64,000 bases of DNA from Arenibacter echinorum (GCF_003259375.1 NZ_QLLN01000007.1:186001-250000); one strand, 5' to 3'; positions 45,187 to 55,077 are shown, counted from the stretch's first letter. Numbers and translations are program-made. Notes: a model not told the origin generated them from the sequence alone.

Positions 45187-46344
45187 TCAATTAAACCCTT
45201 TTTTGTAGGCTTTAAACCACCGCTCAGGAATATTTTGATTACATGCATCCAGATAATCCAATTCAGTGCATGGTAATAACGCGGGTGAATTTGTTTTAGT
45301 ATGTGAAGTTAAAATTGAAGGTACCTCTACCCACCATCTTTCGCTGAGATGGCTTTTATAAAAAACGAGGGACTCATCCTCGGTAGGTACGGTATACTTG
45401 GTGAAGTCGTTACTATTACTATTGGGAGTCTCTTGGATCCTAAAGTTTAGGCCCTCAATAAAATACCAAATTATTTGGGCAACAAGTTGAAAGGATTGAT
45501 TGCTATTTTCGCATTCGTAAATTCCAAAAACGGATACATTGTCGCTAATTCCGGCATATCTTGCTATGGCACAGATTTCCCTTCCGTTAAAACCGTTGGG
45601 AGAAAAATTTCTGGAATACCCTATATCTGCCGCACGTATGGCCCGTGCATCCAAACTAACCACATGTGCATTCCGCAGCACTGGCTCTGCCAAGGTTATA
45701 TTGGAAATTAATTCGCCCAACCTATAGGAATCAAAAAAAAGTCGCTCCATTAAATCCAATTCTTCTTGAGAATTGAAATAGCTTTGATAGCCAATATTGG
45801 AGAAATTAAATAGATTGTTGGGCTTTTCGGTAATTATTTTACTCATATAGGAATGGGAAGAAATAAGTTCTTCGTCCATCCCAAAGTCGAACCTACTGTC
45901 TATGGACACTAGATTAACCATATTTTTAAGACCGTCAAAAGCCCTATATGTAGGATAGGTAATGTCTTGGGTTGCACCAATAACAATAGGGATAATATTT
46001 TCTTCCAGCAGGCCGGCAACTATTTCCTTGACGACAAAATAGGTGTCCTCTACGGTCTCCCCTTCCTCAATATCGCCTAAATCTATGATGGAGGAATTCC
46101 AGTTTCCCATCATTAAATTATACAACTGTAGTCTAATTTCGGAAATATCCAGGCGCTCCGGTTTTTTCTCAAAAGCATTTCTAGATTCATTGACCCCTAG
46201 TATAGCAACACTTACATTTGCCAGCACCGGAAGACCATGCCGAGCAGTGTGCATATATATGTGTTTTCCCAATGCTTGGGCCGGAAGTAATTCGCAATGG
46301 GCCAATACCCTATCACTTACGGGTACTAAAAAATCGAATGCCAT
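45187..46344 (-). CDS. Arginase/formimidoylglutamase-fold protein with altered metal ligands
   Basis: A 385-residue protein of the ureohydrolase fold. The three ligand motifs are changed: the GGxH-type motif reads GATQD (123-127), DAHFD reads DSRFD (149-153), and the SxDxD motif reads SLDAR (230-234). Thus at least two histidines and one aspartate that hold the two manganese ions in arginases are replaced. Annotation pipelines would call it formimidoylglutamase, but enzymatic activity is doubtful. The gene is one base from topA and directly upstream of gldKLMN, the usual flavobacterial arrangement. A non-enzymatic role linked to motility or secretion is inference. Confidence 0.8.
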   Translation of the reverse strand: MAFDFLVPVSDRVLAHCELLPAQALGKHIYMHTARHGLPVLANVSVAILGVNESRNAFEKKPERLDISEIRLQLYNLMMGNWNSSIIDLGDIEEGETVEDTYFVVKEIVAGLLEENIIPIVIGATQDITYPTYRAFDGLKNMVNLVSIDSRFDFGMDEELISSHSYMSKIITEKPNNLFNFSNIGYQSYFNSQEELDLMERLFFDSYRLGELISNITLAEPVLRNAHVVSLDARAIRAADIGYSRNFSPNGFNGREICAIARYAGISDNVSVFGIYECENSNQSFQLVAQIIWYFIEGLNFRIQETPNSNSNDFTKYTVPTEDESLVFYKSHLSERWWVEVPSILTSHTKTNSPALLPCTELDYLDACNQNIPERWFKAYKKGFN

Positions 46345-46345
46345 A

Positions 46346-48835
46346 TTATTTTTTAGCCTTAGGTTTTGCTTTTGTTTTTTTCTTAGGTGTCTTTTTTTCT
46401 ATTAATTCCTGGGCCTCCTTAAGGGAAATCTTGGTGGCATCCACATCTTTGGAAACCTCTACCTTAACCTTGCCCTTAATAATGGTATGCCTTCCCCATC
46501 TCGCTTTTTCTATTCTAATACCTTCTTCTGGCCACTCTTGGACCAATTTATCGATCTCTTTTTGTTTTTTGGCTTCTATAATCTCTTCAATATCCTGTTT
46601 TGAAAGGCTATCAAAATCATATTTCTTACTAACATTGATAAACATTCCGCCCCATTTAATAAATGGACCAAATCTTCCGACCCCTTTGGTAACCTCCTTA
46701 TTCTCATAAGTTGCAATAGGGGCATCTGCCTTTTGTTTTTCCTTGATTAGTTCTACTGCCCTATCCATGTCTATCTCCATGGCATTTTCATCCTTGCCCA
46801 ACGAAACAAACTTTTTACCAAACCTTATATAAGGACCAAAGCGGCCTACATTGGCCTCTACATCTTCACCTTCATAAACCCCCAGCTTTCTTGGCAATTT
46901 AAACAGGTCCATAGCTTCTTCGTAGCTGATGGTATTTAAGGACTGGTCCGGTAACAGACTGGCAAACGACGGTTTTTCCTCGTCATCTACGGTTCCTACC
47001 TGTACCATAGGCCCAAAACGGCCCAATCTAACCGAAACCTGTTTTCCCGTCTTGGGATCTGTTCCCAAAACACGTTCACCACTGGCCCTATCCGCATTTT
47101 CCTCCACATCCAAGACCTTGGGATGAAAATCCCCATAAAAATCCTTCAATACTTTTTGCCAATCCTCATCACCCGATGCAATCTCATCAAAATCCTCTTC
47201 CACTTTAGCGGTAAAATTATAATCCAAAATTGTTTCAAAATGTCCTACCAAAAAGTCGGTTACTATTATTCCTATATCCGTAGGCACCATTTTCCCTTTA
47301 TCAGAACCCACATTTTCCTTTAAATCCTTAGTGGTCAATTTATCGGATTTCAACAGTAGTTGTACATAATTTCTTTCGGTGCCCTCAATAGTACCCTTTT
47401 CTACATAACCTCTATTCTGAATAGTGGAAATTGTAGGTGCATAGGTAGAAGGTCTTCCAATTCCAAGCTCTTCCAGTTTTTTAACCAAAGAGGCTTCAGT
47501 ATATCTATAGGGTGCCCTGGAAAAACGTTCTGTTGCCGTTATATAATTATTTAGGAGTTTTTCACCTTCCTTCATAGCCGGAAGCATTCCCTCCTGCTCT
47601 TCATTTATATCCTCCTCATCGGTTCCTTCCAAATAGACCTTCAGGAAACCATCAAATTTAATTACCTCCCCGTTGGCCGTAAATTCTTCCTTGTGGGTAT
47701 TGGCTTTTATTTTAACATTGGTACGCTCCAATTCCGCATCACTCATTTGTGAGGCCAGGGTACGTTTCCATATAAGCTCGTATAATTTGGATTGATCCCT
47801 TTCCAAGGAGGGAGACTGATTGGTCATTTCCGTAGGGCGGATAGCCTCATGTGCTTCCTGTGCTCCTTTGGATTTTCCTGTAAAATTCCGGACCTTACTG
47901 TATTCCTTGCCGTAATTACTTATAATAGCATCCTTTGCAGCATCTATAGCATCTTGGGAAAGGTTTACGCTATCCGTTCTCATATATGTTATTAACCCCG
48001 CCTCGTATAGGCGTTGTGCCACCTGCATAGTCCTTGAAACCGAAAAATACAATTTTCTGGAGGCTTCCTGTTGCAGTGTTGAAGTTGTAAATGGTGCTGC
48101 GGGCGATTTTTTGGCCGGTTTCTTATCCAGATTGGCGACCGAAAAATTTGCTCCAATATTTTCCTTTAAGAACGCTTCCGCCTCTTTCTGGCTGGAATAG
48201 GTCTTATTTAACTTGGCCGTAAAAATACTTCCCTCATTGGTTTTAAACTCGGCAGATATCCTAAAAGCCGCTTCTGGATTAAAAGCCTCTATTTCCCGTT
48301 CTCTTTCTACAATTAATCTCACCGCAACGGATTGAACCCTACCGGCAGATAATCCCGGTTTAATTTTTTTCCACAAGACGGGAGAAAGTTCGTAACCCAC
48401 CAATCTATCCAAAATTCGTCTTGCCTGTTGGGCGTTCACCAAATCGTAATTAATTTCCCTAGGATTTTCAATGGCTTTTTGAATGGCAGATTTGGTAATG
48501 GAGTTAAAAACTATCCGCTTCGTTTTATTCTTGTCCAATTTCAACTCCTCTGCCAAATGCCAAGAAATTGCCTCCCCTTCACGGTCTTCATCACTCGCAA
48601 GCCATATGGTATCCGCTTTGTCCGCCAAATCCTTAAGCTTTTTCACAAGGGCCTTTTTGTCCTTGTCTACAATATATTTTGGGGCGAAATTATTATCCAC
48701 ATCCACTCCCAATTCTTTGGAAGGTAAATCGGCAATATGTCCAAAACTGGACTCTACCTTATAATCCTTTCCTAAAAATTTTTCAATTGTTTTTGCTTTA
48801 GCCGGGGACTCTACGATTACTAAATTCTTTGCCAT
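46346..48835 (-). CDS. topA: DNA topoisomerase I (type IA)
   Basis: An 829-residue enzyme. The TOPRIM domain begins with VIVESPAKAKTIEKFLG and ends in DEDREGEAISWHL. The active-site tyrosine lies near residue 283 in GLITYMRTDSVNLS. Instead of C-terminal cysteine zinc ribbons, the C-terminus carries several TopoI-C repeats with GRFGPYIRFGKKFVSLG and GVGRFGPFIKWG, followed by a lysine-rich tail. It relaxes negative supercoils. It is transcribed with the arginase-fold gene downstream, only one base apart. Confidence 0.97.
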   Translation of the reverse strand: MAKNLVIVESPAKAKTIEKFLGKDYKVESSFGHIADLPSKELGVDVDNNFAPKYIVDKDKKALVKKLKDLADKADTIWLASDEDREGEAISWHLAEELKLDKNKTKRIVFNSITKSAIQKAIENPREINYDLVNAQQARRILDRLVGYELSPVLWKKIKPGLSAGRVQSVAVRLIVEREREIEAFNPEAAFRISAEFKTNEGSIFTAKLNKTYSSQKEAEAFLKENIGANFSVANLDKKPAKKSPAAPFTTSTLQQEASRKLYFSVSRTMQVAQRLYEAGLITYMRTDSVNLSQDAIDAAKDAIISNYGKEYSKVRNFTGKSKGAQEAHEAIRPTEMTNQSPSLERDQSKLYELIWKRTLASQMSDAELERTNVKIKANTHKEEFTANGEVIKFDGFLKVYLEGTDEEDINEEQEGMLPAMKEGEKLLNNYITATERFSRAPYRYTEASLVKKLEELGIGRPSTYAPTISTIQNRGYVEKGTIEGTERNYVQLLLKSDKLTTKDLKENVGSDKGKMVPTDIGIIVTDFLVGHFETILDYNFTAKVEEDFDEIASGDEDWQKVLKDFYGDFHPKVLDVEENADRASGERVLGTDPKTGKQVSVRLGRFGPMVQVGTVDDEEKPSFASLLPDQSLNTISYEEAMDLFKLPRKLGVYEGEDVEANVGRFGPYIRFGKKFVSLGKDENAMEIDMDRAVELIKEKQKADAPIATYENKEVTKGVGRFGPFIKWGGMFINVSKKYDFDSLSKQDIEEIIEAKKQKEIDKLVQEWPEEGIRIEKARWGRHTIIKGKVKVEVSKDVDATKISLKEAQELIEKKTPKKKTKAKPKAKK

Positions 48836-48854
48836 TAACTAGTTTTTGGTGACA

Positions 48855-48862
48855 CAAAAGTA
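48855..48862 (-). promoter_or_regulatory. -7 box (TACTTTTG) before topA
   Basis: Matches TAnnTTTG on the minus strand, 20 bases before the topA start. It shares TACTTTTGTGTC with the purH box at 61037. Confidence 0.4.
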
Positions 48863-48908
48863 TATCAATTTTTTTATTTAATGGATTTTCATTTGTGCCA
48901 CCATAAAA

Positions 48909-48934
48909 AAACACCCCTATTTTAAGGGGTGTTT
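48909..48934 (-). terminator. Terminator behind the LVIVD-propeller gene
   Basis: AAACACCCC and GGGGTGTTT pair with an eight-base loop and a T run follows on the minus strand. It lies between the propeller gene and topA and separates them. Confidence 0.85.
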
Positions 48935-48952
48935 TAATATATTTCGAAGAAA

Positions 48953-50200
48953 TTAATTAAGCTTAAATGTGCTGATCAGCTTAATTTTATTCTCCAGATA
49001 TTCATATTGATATAGAACTTTCTCCCCGATCATCAATAAATTATCCTCCATGGGAATAACATCAAAAGTATCTATATCCTTAAAATGGTTAAGCTGTACC
49101 AAATCCTGAACATTGGTCTTATCATAGACCTTAAGTCCTGAAGCCCCGTCGCACACAAATAGCTTTTCATCCTTAACTCCCAGGCCATAAGGACCGTCCA
49201 TGGGATAGGTCTTAACCAATTCAGGATTGGTGATATCCGAAATGTCCACAATAAAAAGTCCACTCTCCGTAGCACCGCACATATTTCCGCCCCTTAGAGT
49301 TACAAAAGCATAATCTCCATCAACCACAACTGGGTCACAGGCTGTACCGTGTTCAAATTCAGAAATCAAGCTAGGGGTAGCCGGAGAAGAAATATCATAA
49401 ATATACATCCCCCTCATACTGCCTAAAAATAATTGGTCTCCCCTGTTAAAAATAGTTTCAATATCGAATCCGGCATATACGTCATCCAGATCCTTGGGGT
49501 TTTCCAGATCTTCAATGTTGAATACATTTATATTATGACTGTCCACAGCGTATAAATAATCATTTACGATCTTAAAGCGTGCCAAGGAACCACCCTGCCC
49601 TATTGGAGCGGAATTCTGGGCGGCATTCGAAAGCATTACATCAAACTCACGTGAAAAATCCACCTGCACTTCTTCTATCAACCTTCTCTCCTTTACGGTT
49701 TCCCATCCGATCACAATATCATTTTCATAATCTATATCCTGCCACTCATAAATATCTACCTCAAAAGGGAAAATTACATTGTCCCTCAGAACATTTTCCA
49801 AGCGGTTTACCGTTTTAATCTTATTGATATCCGATATATCCAATACTATCAAATCCGTAATACTATCAGCATATAGGTAATTTCCCTTTACAGAAACATC
49901 TACGTTGCCCGGTATTTTAATAAAGGCTATTTTTTTGGGAGTTGTGGGGTCAGAATTATCAATGACATGAACCCCTTTATATTTCTCATTGACGAATATA
50001 AAATCGCCATAGACATATATTTTTCCGGATTCATCCATAGGGATAGGGGCTATGACATCTATCGCCATTTTAAAATCGGCCTTGCTCATCTTTAAAGGTT
50101 TCGCTACCAAATACTCCGCATATTTACCGTCATCCTCATCATTACAGGAAACAAACCCAAGGGCAGTCAACACAAACAAAAGTAGAATTGTCCTTCTCAT
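48953..50200 (-). CDS. LVIVD-repeat beta-propeller lipoprotein
   Basis: A 415-residue exported protein with a lipobox FVSC (C19) after an N-terminal signal. Repeats contain LIVLDISDINKIKTVNR, LFIVDISDITNPELVKTYP, MYIYDISSPATPSLISEF and similar LVIVD units, which form a beta-propeller. The family is widespread in Bacteroidota and has no set function; propellers usually bind proteins or glycans. It is divergent from miaB with a 144-base intergenic region that must contain both promoters. Confidence 0.88.
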   Translation of the reverse strand: MRRTILLLFVLTALGFVSCNDEDDGKYAEYLVAKPLKMSKADFKMAIDVIAPIPMDESGKIYVYGDFIFVNEKYKGVHVIDNSDPTTPKKIAFIKIPGNVDVSVKGNYLYADSITDLIVLDISDINKIKTVNRLENVLRDNVIFPFEVDIYEWQDIDYENDIVIGWETVKERRLIEEVQVDFSREFDVMLSNAAQNSAPIGQGGSLARFKIVNDYLYAVDSHNINVFNIEDLENPKDLDDVYAGFDIETIFNRGDQLFLGSMRGMYIYDISSPATPSLISEFEHGTACDPVVVDGDYAFVTLRGGNMCGATESGLFIVDISDITNPELVKTYPMDGPYGLGVKDEKLFVCDGASGLKVYDKTNVQDLVQLNHFKDIDTFDVIPMEDNLLMIGEKVLYQYEYLENKIKLISTFKLN

Positions 50201-50313
50201 ACTAATATAATTTTACGGGGTCACCTTTAGAAAGATGCCCCTTAACCCAAAAAGTTGCGTTGATTTTTGATAAATATTTAACTGTCAATATGTCATATTT
50301 AGCCATATAATAC

Positions 50314-50321
50314 TATCTTTG
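50314..50321 (+). promoter_or_regulatory. -7 box (TATCTTTG) before miaB
   Basis: Matches TAnnTTTG, 23 bases before the miaB ATG. The -33 region shows no clear TTG. Confidence 0.4.
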
Positions 50322-50344
50322 CACACTCTTAAAGATGAGGTTGA

Positions 50345-51802
50345 ATGCATAATAAAATGGAGAAGATTATAGATGAATCTGTTCAAGGAACTGCCATTAC
50401 CCTTGCGGTAAAAGAAAACGGTACTAGAAAACTATACATAGAAAGCTATGGCTGTGCCATGAATTTTTCGGATAGTGAAATTGTCGCATCCATACTGTCC
50501 AACGAAGGCTTTAGTACTACTCCGAATTTGGAAGATGCCGACTTGGTGTTGGTCAACACCTGTTCTATTCGGGAAAAAGCAGAACTTACCATTCGCAAGA
50601 GATTGGAAAAATTTAATGCAGTAAAAAGGCACAGACCACATATGAAGGTGGGGGTTCTTGGATGCATGGCCGAGAGGCTAAAAACCAAATTATTGGAAGA
50701 GGAGAAAATTGTGGATATGGTAGTAGGCCCGGACGCCTACAAGGACTTGCCCAATCTTATCCAAGAGGTGGACGATGGCAGAAATGCAGTAAACGTAATC
50801 CTATCCAAAGAAGAAACCTATGGAGATATATCGCCGGTACGACTCAATACCAACGGCGTTACCGCCTTTGTATCCATTACCCGAGGTTGTGACAATATGT
50901 GTACCTTTTGCGTAGTGCCCTTTACACGGGGACGGGAACGAAGCAGGGATCCACAATCCATACTGGAAGAAGTAAACGACCTTGCCGATAAAGGATTTAA
51001 GGAAATTACCCTCTTAGGGCAAAATGTGGACAGTTACCTGTGGTATGGGGGCGGATTAAAAAAAGGATTCGACAAAGCGTCGGAAATGCAAAAAGCCACA
51101 GCTGTAAGTTTCTCGAATCTATTGGAGATGGTGGCTTTGGCTCAACCCAAAATACGTATCCGGTTTTCCACTTCCAATCCGCAGGATATGACATTGGATG
51201 CGGTTAGGGTCGTAGCAAAATATTCAAACATCTGTAATTATATTCATTTACCAGTGCAAAGTGGCAGCAACAGGATCCTAAAGGAAATGAACAGATTGCA
51301 CACCAGGGAAGAATACCTGGAACTAGTAAAGAATATAAAAGAAATAATCCCAGATTGCACCGTCTCACAGGACATGATCACAGGATTTCCAACCGAAACA
51401 GAAGAAGATCATCAGGATACCCTTTCCTTAATGGAAGAGATTAAGTATGATTATGGATATATGTATGCCTATTCCGAAAGGCCCGGGACGGCTGCAGCCA
51501 GAAACATGGTGGATGACGTAGCGCAAGAGGTCAAAAACAGAAGACTTACGGAAATCATTGCCCTTCAAAGGGAACACAGCCATTTTAGGAGCAAGCAACA
51601 GCTTGGAAAAACTGTCGAAGTTCTCATCGAGGGATCCTCCAAAAAATCCGATTTGGATTGGATGGGAAGGAACTCCCAAAGTTTTGTAGTGGTATTCCCA
51701 AAGGAAAATTATAAAATAGGCGATTTTGTGAATGTCGAAATTACCGATTGCACCTCCGGTACCCTAATAGGAATGCCGTTGGGGCTATCCAACAACAATT
51801 AA
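50345..51802 (+). CDS. miaB: tRNA-2-methylthio-N6-dimethylallyladenosine synthase MiaB
   Basis: A 485-residue radical-SAM methylthiotransferase. The N-terminal UPF0004 domain has its three cluster cysteines at C37, C73 and C107. The radical-SAM motif CxxxCxxC is at C182, C186 and C189 in [19 protein letters not shown]-terminal TRAM domain (about 415-480) binds tRNA. It inserts a methylthio group at A37 of tRNAs carrying the i6A modification. It leads the operon miaB, sigma-54 activator, lptE, TPR, secG with three- to four-base gaps for some pairs. Confidence 0.96.
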   Translation: MHNKMEKIIDESVQGTAITLAVKENGTRKLYIESYGCAMNFSDSEIVASILSNEGFSTTPNLEDADLVLVNTCSIREKAELTIRKRLEKFNAVKRHRPHMKVGVLGCMAERLKTKLLEEEKIVDMVVGPDAYKDLPNLIQEVDDGRNAVNVILSKEETYGDISPVRLNTNGVTAFVSITRGCDNMCTFCVVPFTRGRERSRDPQSILEEVNDLADKGFKEITLLGQNVDSYLWYGGGLKKGFDKASEMQKATAVSFSNLLEMVALAQPKIRIRFSTSNPQDMTLDAVRVVAKYSNICNYIHLPVQSGSNRILKEMNRLHTREEYLELVKNIKEIIPDCTVSQDMITGFPTETEEDHQDTLSLMEEIKYDYGYMYAYSERPGTAAARNMVDDVAQEVKNRRLTEIIALQREHSHFRSKQQLGKTVEVLIEGSSKKSDLDWMGRNSQSFVVVFPKENYKIGDFVNVEITDCTSGTLIGMPLGLSNNN

Positions 51803-51805
51803 ATA

Positions 51806-53074
51806 ATGGAATCGATTCAATCAATAAAACAGCGCTTTGAAATCATTGGCAATGATGTAAAACTTAATCGTGCCATTGAAAAGGCCATTCAGGTGGCACC
51901 TACGGACATCTCTGTATTGGTTACGGGGGAAAGCGGCGTTGGTAAAGAGGCCATTCCAAAAATTATACATTCCCTTTCCCATAGAAAACATGCCAAGTAC
52001 ATTGCAGTCAACTGTGGTGCCATACCGGAAGGCACCATCGATAGTGAACTATTTGGTCACGAAAAAGGGGCTTTTACGGGAGCAACAGCTACCAGGAGTG
52101 GGTATTTTGAGGTAGCCGATGGCGGTACCATTTTTTTGGATGAGGTTGGGGAACTTCCCCTTACCACCCAAGTACGTCTTTTGAGGGTTTTGGAAAATGG
52201 GGAATTTTTAAAAGTAGGATCTTCCCAGGTCCAAAAAACAGATGTCAGAATAGTGGCCGCTACCAATGTTAACATGTTCGAGGCCATAAAAAAGGAAAAA
52301 TTCAGGGAAGACCTGTATTATCGCCTAAGCACTGTAGAAATCAACATTCCCCCATTAAGGGAACGTAAAGAGGACATCCATCTATTATTTCGGAAATTTG
52401 CATCGGATTTTGGGCAGAAATATAAAATGCCTACGATTCGCTTGGATGACGATGCCGTGCAACTACTTTTAAAGTACAGATGGCCGGGAAACATTCGTCA
52501 GTTGAGGAATATTGCGGAACAGGTTTCAGTATTGGAGGAAAGTAGGCTTATTACCTTGGCCACCTTAAATGGTTACCTCCCAAATTCAAGTAATAGCAAC
52601 CTGCCCGCCATAGTGGGAAAAGAAAAAAAAGAGGGGGACTTTAGTACGGAAAGGGAGATATTGTACAAGGTGCTTTTTGATATGAAAGGCGACCTGAACG
52701 ATTTAAAGAAATTAACATTGGAGTTGCTTAAACACAACGACAGTGAGAAAGTACAGGAAGAAAACGAAAATCTTATCCGTAAGATCTATGGGGATGACGA
52801 GGAGGAATATACGGAACAAGAGGAAAGTCCCAGTAAAATTCTACAACTTCCCGAGCCGTATTCAGAAAAACCGATTGTTAAAACTCCCCCAGTAGATAAG
52901 TATGATTTTGCAGAGGAAATACAAGAGGAAGAAACCCTATCTTTACAGGATAAGGAAATAGAGCTCATAAAAAAATCCTTGGAACGAAATAAGGGCAAAA
53001 GAAAAGCAGCCTCAGCAGAATTGGGCATCTCGGAACGCACCCTTTATCGTAAAATAAAACAGTACGACCTTTAA
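51806..53074 (+). CDS. Sigma-54-dependent activator without receiver domain (AAA+, Fis HTH)
   Basis: A 422-residue activator that begins directly with the AAA+ domain (about 10-245). Walker A GESGVGKE is at 41-48, GAFTGA at 88-93, and Walker B LDEVGE with D112-E113; all are intact, so it should act on sigma-54. After an R-finger region with REDLYYRLSTVEINIPPLRER, an acidic linker (about 320-385) leads to the Fis HTH (KRKAASAELGISERTLYRKIK). No N-terminal sensor is present, so activity may be set by protein level or partner proteins. It starts three bases after miaB, a flavobacterial arrangement. Confidence 0.94.
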   Translation: MESIQSIKQRFEIIGNDVKLNRAIEKAIQVAPTDISVLVTGESGVGKEAIPKIIHSLSHRKHAKYIAVNCGAIPEGTIDSELFGHEKGAFTGATATRSGYFEVADGGTIFLDEVGELPLTTQVRLLRVLENGEFLKVGSSQVQKTDVRIVAATNVNMFEAIKKEKFREDLYYRLSTVEINIPPLRERKEDIHLLFRKFASDFGQKYKMPTIRLDDDAVQLLLKYRWPGNIRQLRNIAEQVSVLEESRLITLATLNGYLPNSSNSNLPAIVGKEKKEGDFSTEREILYKVLFDMKGDLNDLKKLTLELLKHNDSEKVQEENENLIRKIYGDDEEEYTEQEESPSKILQLPEPYSEKPIVKTPPVDKYDFAEEIQEEETLSLQDKEIELIKKSLERNKGKRKAASAELGISERTLYRKIKQYDL

Positions 53075-53123
53075 CAGTAAGCAGTAAGCAGTAAGCAGTA
53101 AGCAGTAAGCAGTAAGCAGTAAG
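53075..53123 (+). repeat. Seven tandem copies of heptamer CAGTAAG
   Basis: The unit CAGTAAG repeats seven times exactly, starting at the base after the stop codon of the sigma-54 activator. It lies just upstream of lptE (start 53166) and is followed by an A-rich tract. Copy number could change by slipped-strand replication and alter spacing to the next gene. Such heptamer arrays also occur in other bacterial intergenic regions. Confidence 0.9.
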
Positions 53124-53165
53124 CAAAAAAAAATAAAAAAAGAGAATACAGAAAAAAACGAATGA

Positions 53166-53684
53166 ATGTTTAAAGCAAAAAATCTTATAATTCTACTGGT
53201 ATTAACAACCTGCATTTATGGTTGTGGTATTTACAACTTTACCGGGGGCGATGTGGGAACGGCAAAAACCTTTCAGGTCAATTATTTTCAGAACTACGCT
53301 TCCCAGAATCCCGGATCTACCTTTGAACCGGGAATGGATAGGGATTTTACACTGTCCCTACAGGACCTGATATTGAACCAGACCAGTTTGGATCTTGTTA
53401 AATCCAACGGGGATTTATTGTATGAAGGCGAGATTGTGGAATACCGAATATCCCCAATGTCGGCCACCTCGCAGCAGAACGCAGCACAAAACAGACTGAG
53501 CATTGGCGTTAACGTAAGGTTCTTTAACAACACCAAAGAGGATGTGGACTTTGAACAGCGATTTTCCTTCTTCTATGATTATCCGGCCAATTCCCAATTG
53601 GCAAGTGTTAAGGATGAGGCCCATCAGGTTATATTTGAACGTATTACCCAGGACATTTTTAATAAATCATTGGCAGATTGGTAA
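53166..53684 (+). CDS. lptE: LptE-like lipopolysaccharide assembly lipoprotein
   Basis: A 172-residue lipoprotein with a signal peptide; the lipobox is around IYGC (C20) in LVLTTCIYGCGIYNFTGG. The YNFTGG and downstream DLVKSNGDLLYEGEIVEYRI pattern match the LptE family, which plugs the LptD barrel and helps lipopolysaccharide reach the outer surface. The ATG follows the heptamer repeats and A-rich stretch. It sits between the sigma-54 activator and a TPR gene, 3 bases apart from the latter. Confidence 0.8.
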   Translation: MFKAKNLIILLVLTTCIYGCGIYNFTGGDVGTAKTFQVNYFQNYASQNPGSTFEPGMDRDFTLSLQDLILNQTSLDLVKSNGDLLYEGEIVEYRISPMSATSQQNAAQNRLSIGVNVRFFNNTKEDVDFEQRFSFFYDYPANSQLASVKDEAHQVIFERITQDIFNKSLADW

Positions 53685-53687
53685 TTT

Positions 53688-54617
53688 ATGAACGTACAGG
53701 ACTTTACATATTTATTACAAAACCCGGATGAAGTAGTTTCCCCTGTGCAGACCAATCAACTGGAAGATGTACTGGCCGAGTACCCATATTTCCAGGCAGC
53801 CAGGGCCATGCACCTAAAAGGCCTTAAAAACCTCAACAGTTTTAAATACAACAATGCCCTTAAATTAACCGCGGCATACACGGCGGACAGGGATATTCTT
53901 TTCGATTTTATCACCTCCATAGATTTTTTACAAAATACTATCGCCGATTCTATTTTAGGGAAATCCACCACTTTAAATGATACGCCAACAATTTCAGAGG
54001 AGATCGTTTCCGAATTTAAAAAAGAAAGTGCCCTGATCGAAGAATCGGAAGACGAACCCTTGCCCAGGACGGTAAAGGATGCCGATGACATTTTGGACCC
54101 CTCACTTTTTTCCTCGAAAGACCCGAAAATAGACAAATCTATTTCGGAGAATAAAAAAAAAGCTGAAGAGACACTGGAAATCGGGAAACCATTGAATTTT
54201 ACCAAAAAAGAGAAGTATTCATTCGGGGAATGGCTCCAATTAACTTCTAAAAAGACCCACAAACCGAAGTCAGAATCTGAAACTACGAAGAAGATAGTAC
54301 ATAATAAGCAGCCGAAATCAACCCCAAAAGAAGACAGGCTAAAAAAGAAAAAATTTGATCAGATCGACAAATTTATTGAAACAAACCCCAAAATTGTACC
54401 CAAAGAAAACACGGTAAAAGTAACCATCAAGGACTCCCTGACTTTTGATAAAAATGAATTGATGACGGCCACTTTGGCCAAAGTATATTTGGAACAAAAG
54501 AAGTATAAAAAGGCTATACAGGCCTACAAAATTTTAAGTTTGAAATATCCAGAAAAAAGTAGTTTCTTTGCAGACCGAATTAAAGCGGTAGAAAAGATAC
54601 AACAAGAAAATAATTAA
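53688..54617 (+). CDS. TPR-containing protein of unknown function
   Basis: A 309-residue cytoplasmic protein. The N-terminus (about 1-90) is a conserved helical domain with DVLAEYPYFQAARAMHLKGLK. The middle (about 115-245) is low-complexity, lysine and acidic rich, and probably disordered. The C-terminus carries one TPR unit MTATLAKVYLEQKKYKKAIQAYKILSLKYP (split for length). The family is conserved next to lptE and secG in flavobacteria and is otherwise uncharacterised. It starts 3 bases after lptE and ends 3 bases before secG. Confidence 0.82.
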   Translation: MNVQDFTYLLQNPDEVVSPVQTNQLEDVLAEYPYFQAARAMHLKGLKNLNSFKYNNALKLTAAYTADRDILFDFITSIDFLQNTIADSILGKSTTLNDTPTISEEIVSEFKKESALIEESEDEPLPRTVKDADDILDPSLFSSKDPKIDKSISENKKKAEETLEIGKPLNFTKKEKYSFGEWLQLTSKKTHKPKSESETTKKIVHNKQPKSTPKEDRLKKKKFDQIDKFIETNPKIVPKENTVKVTIKDSLTFDKNELMTATLAKVYLEQKKYKKAIQAYKILSLKYPEKSSFFADRIKAVEKIQQENN

Positions 54618-54620
54618 ATA

Positions 54621-54989
54621 ATGAATACAACGTTTACAATATTCTTGGTACTGATCATCCTAGTTTGCATCCTATTGATGCTCGTAATTATGGTGCAAAA
54701 CCCTAAAGGTGGCGGATTGTCTTCTTCCTTTGGCGGAAGCGGCAACCAAGTTGTAGGAGGTGTAAAGAAAACAGGGGACTTTTTGGATAAGAGCACCTGG
54801 ACATTGGCAACTATATTGGTTGTCCTAATTTTGCTTTCCAATGTAGCATTAAAGGGAAGTTTCAGTGATTCCGATTCAAAATTGCTTAACGGCGACCCTA
54901 TTGAAACAACTGCACCGGATGCTTTGCCCGAAACACCTATCTCTACACCTGCCACTAACGGTACAAATAGTGCCGACAGTGTTCAATAA
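54621..54989 (+). CDS. secG: Preprotein translocase subunit SecG
   Basis: A 122-residue protein with two membrane helices (about 4-26 and 55-75) and the SecG signature VMVQNPKGGGLSSSFGGSG between them. The C-terminal tail (about 85-122) is acidic and rich in Thr/Pro, as usual in Bacteroidota. SecG assists SecYE at the inner-membrane translocon. It is the last gene before the terminator at 55015-55049. Confidence 0.93.
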   Translation: MNTTFTIFLVLIILVCILLMLVIMVQNPKGGGLSSSFGGSGNQVVGGVKKTGDFLDKSTWTLATILVVLILLSNVALKGSFSDSDSKLLNGDPIETTAPDALPETPISTPATNGTNSADSVQ

Positions 54990-55014
54990 CAGCAGAAAAC
55001 ACATTTAAAATATT

Positions 55015-55049
55015 AAAAATGCCAGCTTAAGTGACAAGCTGGCATTTTT
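55015..55049 (+). terminator. Rho-independent terminator after secG
   Basis: AAAAATGCCAGCTT and AAGCTGGCATTTTT pair as a perfect 14-bp stem with loop AAGTGAC, 25 bases after the secG stop. It separates the miaB operon from groESL. Confidence 0.92.
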
Positions 55050-55077
55050 ATTTAACAAAGTGTCAGTTTTAAGGCAA

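Noticed and set aside
53075..53123. CRISPR-like array
   Set aside because: The 7-base units have no spacers and no cas genes are near.
53012..53215. Minus-strand reading frame across the heptamer array with repeated LLLTAYC
   Set aside because: It is produced only by the CAGTAAG repeat, has no start context or family features, and overlaps lptE and the activator gene.
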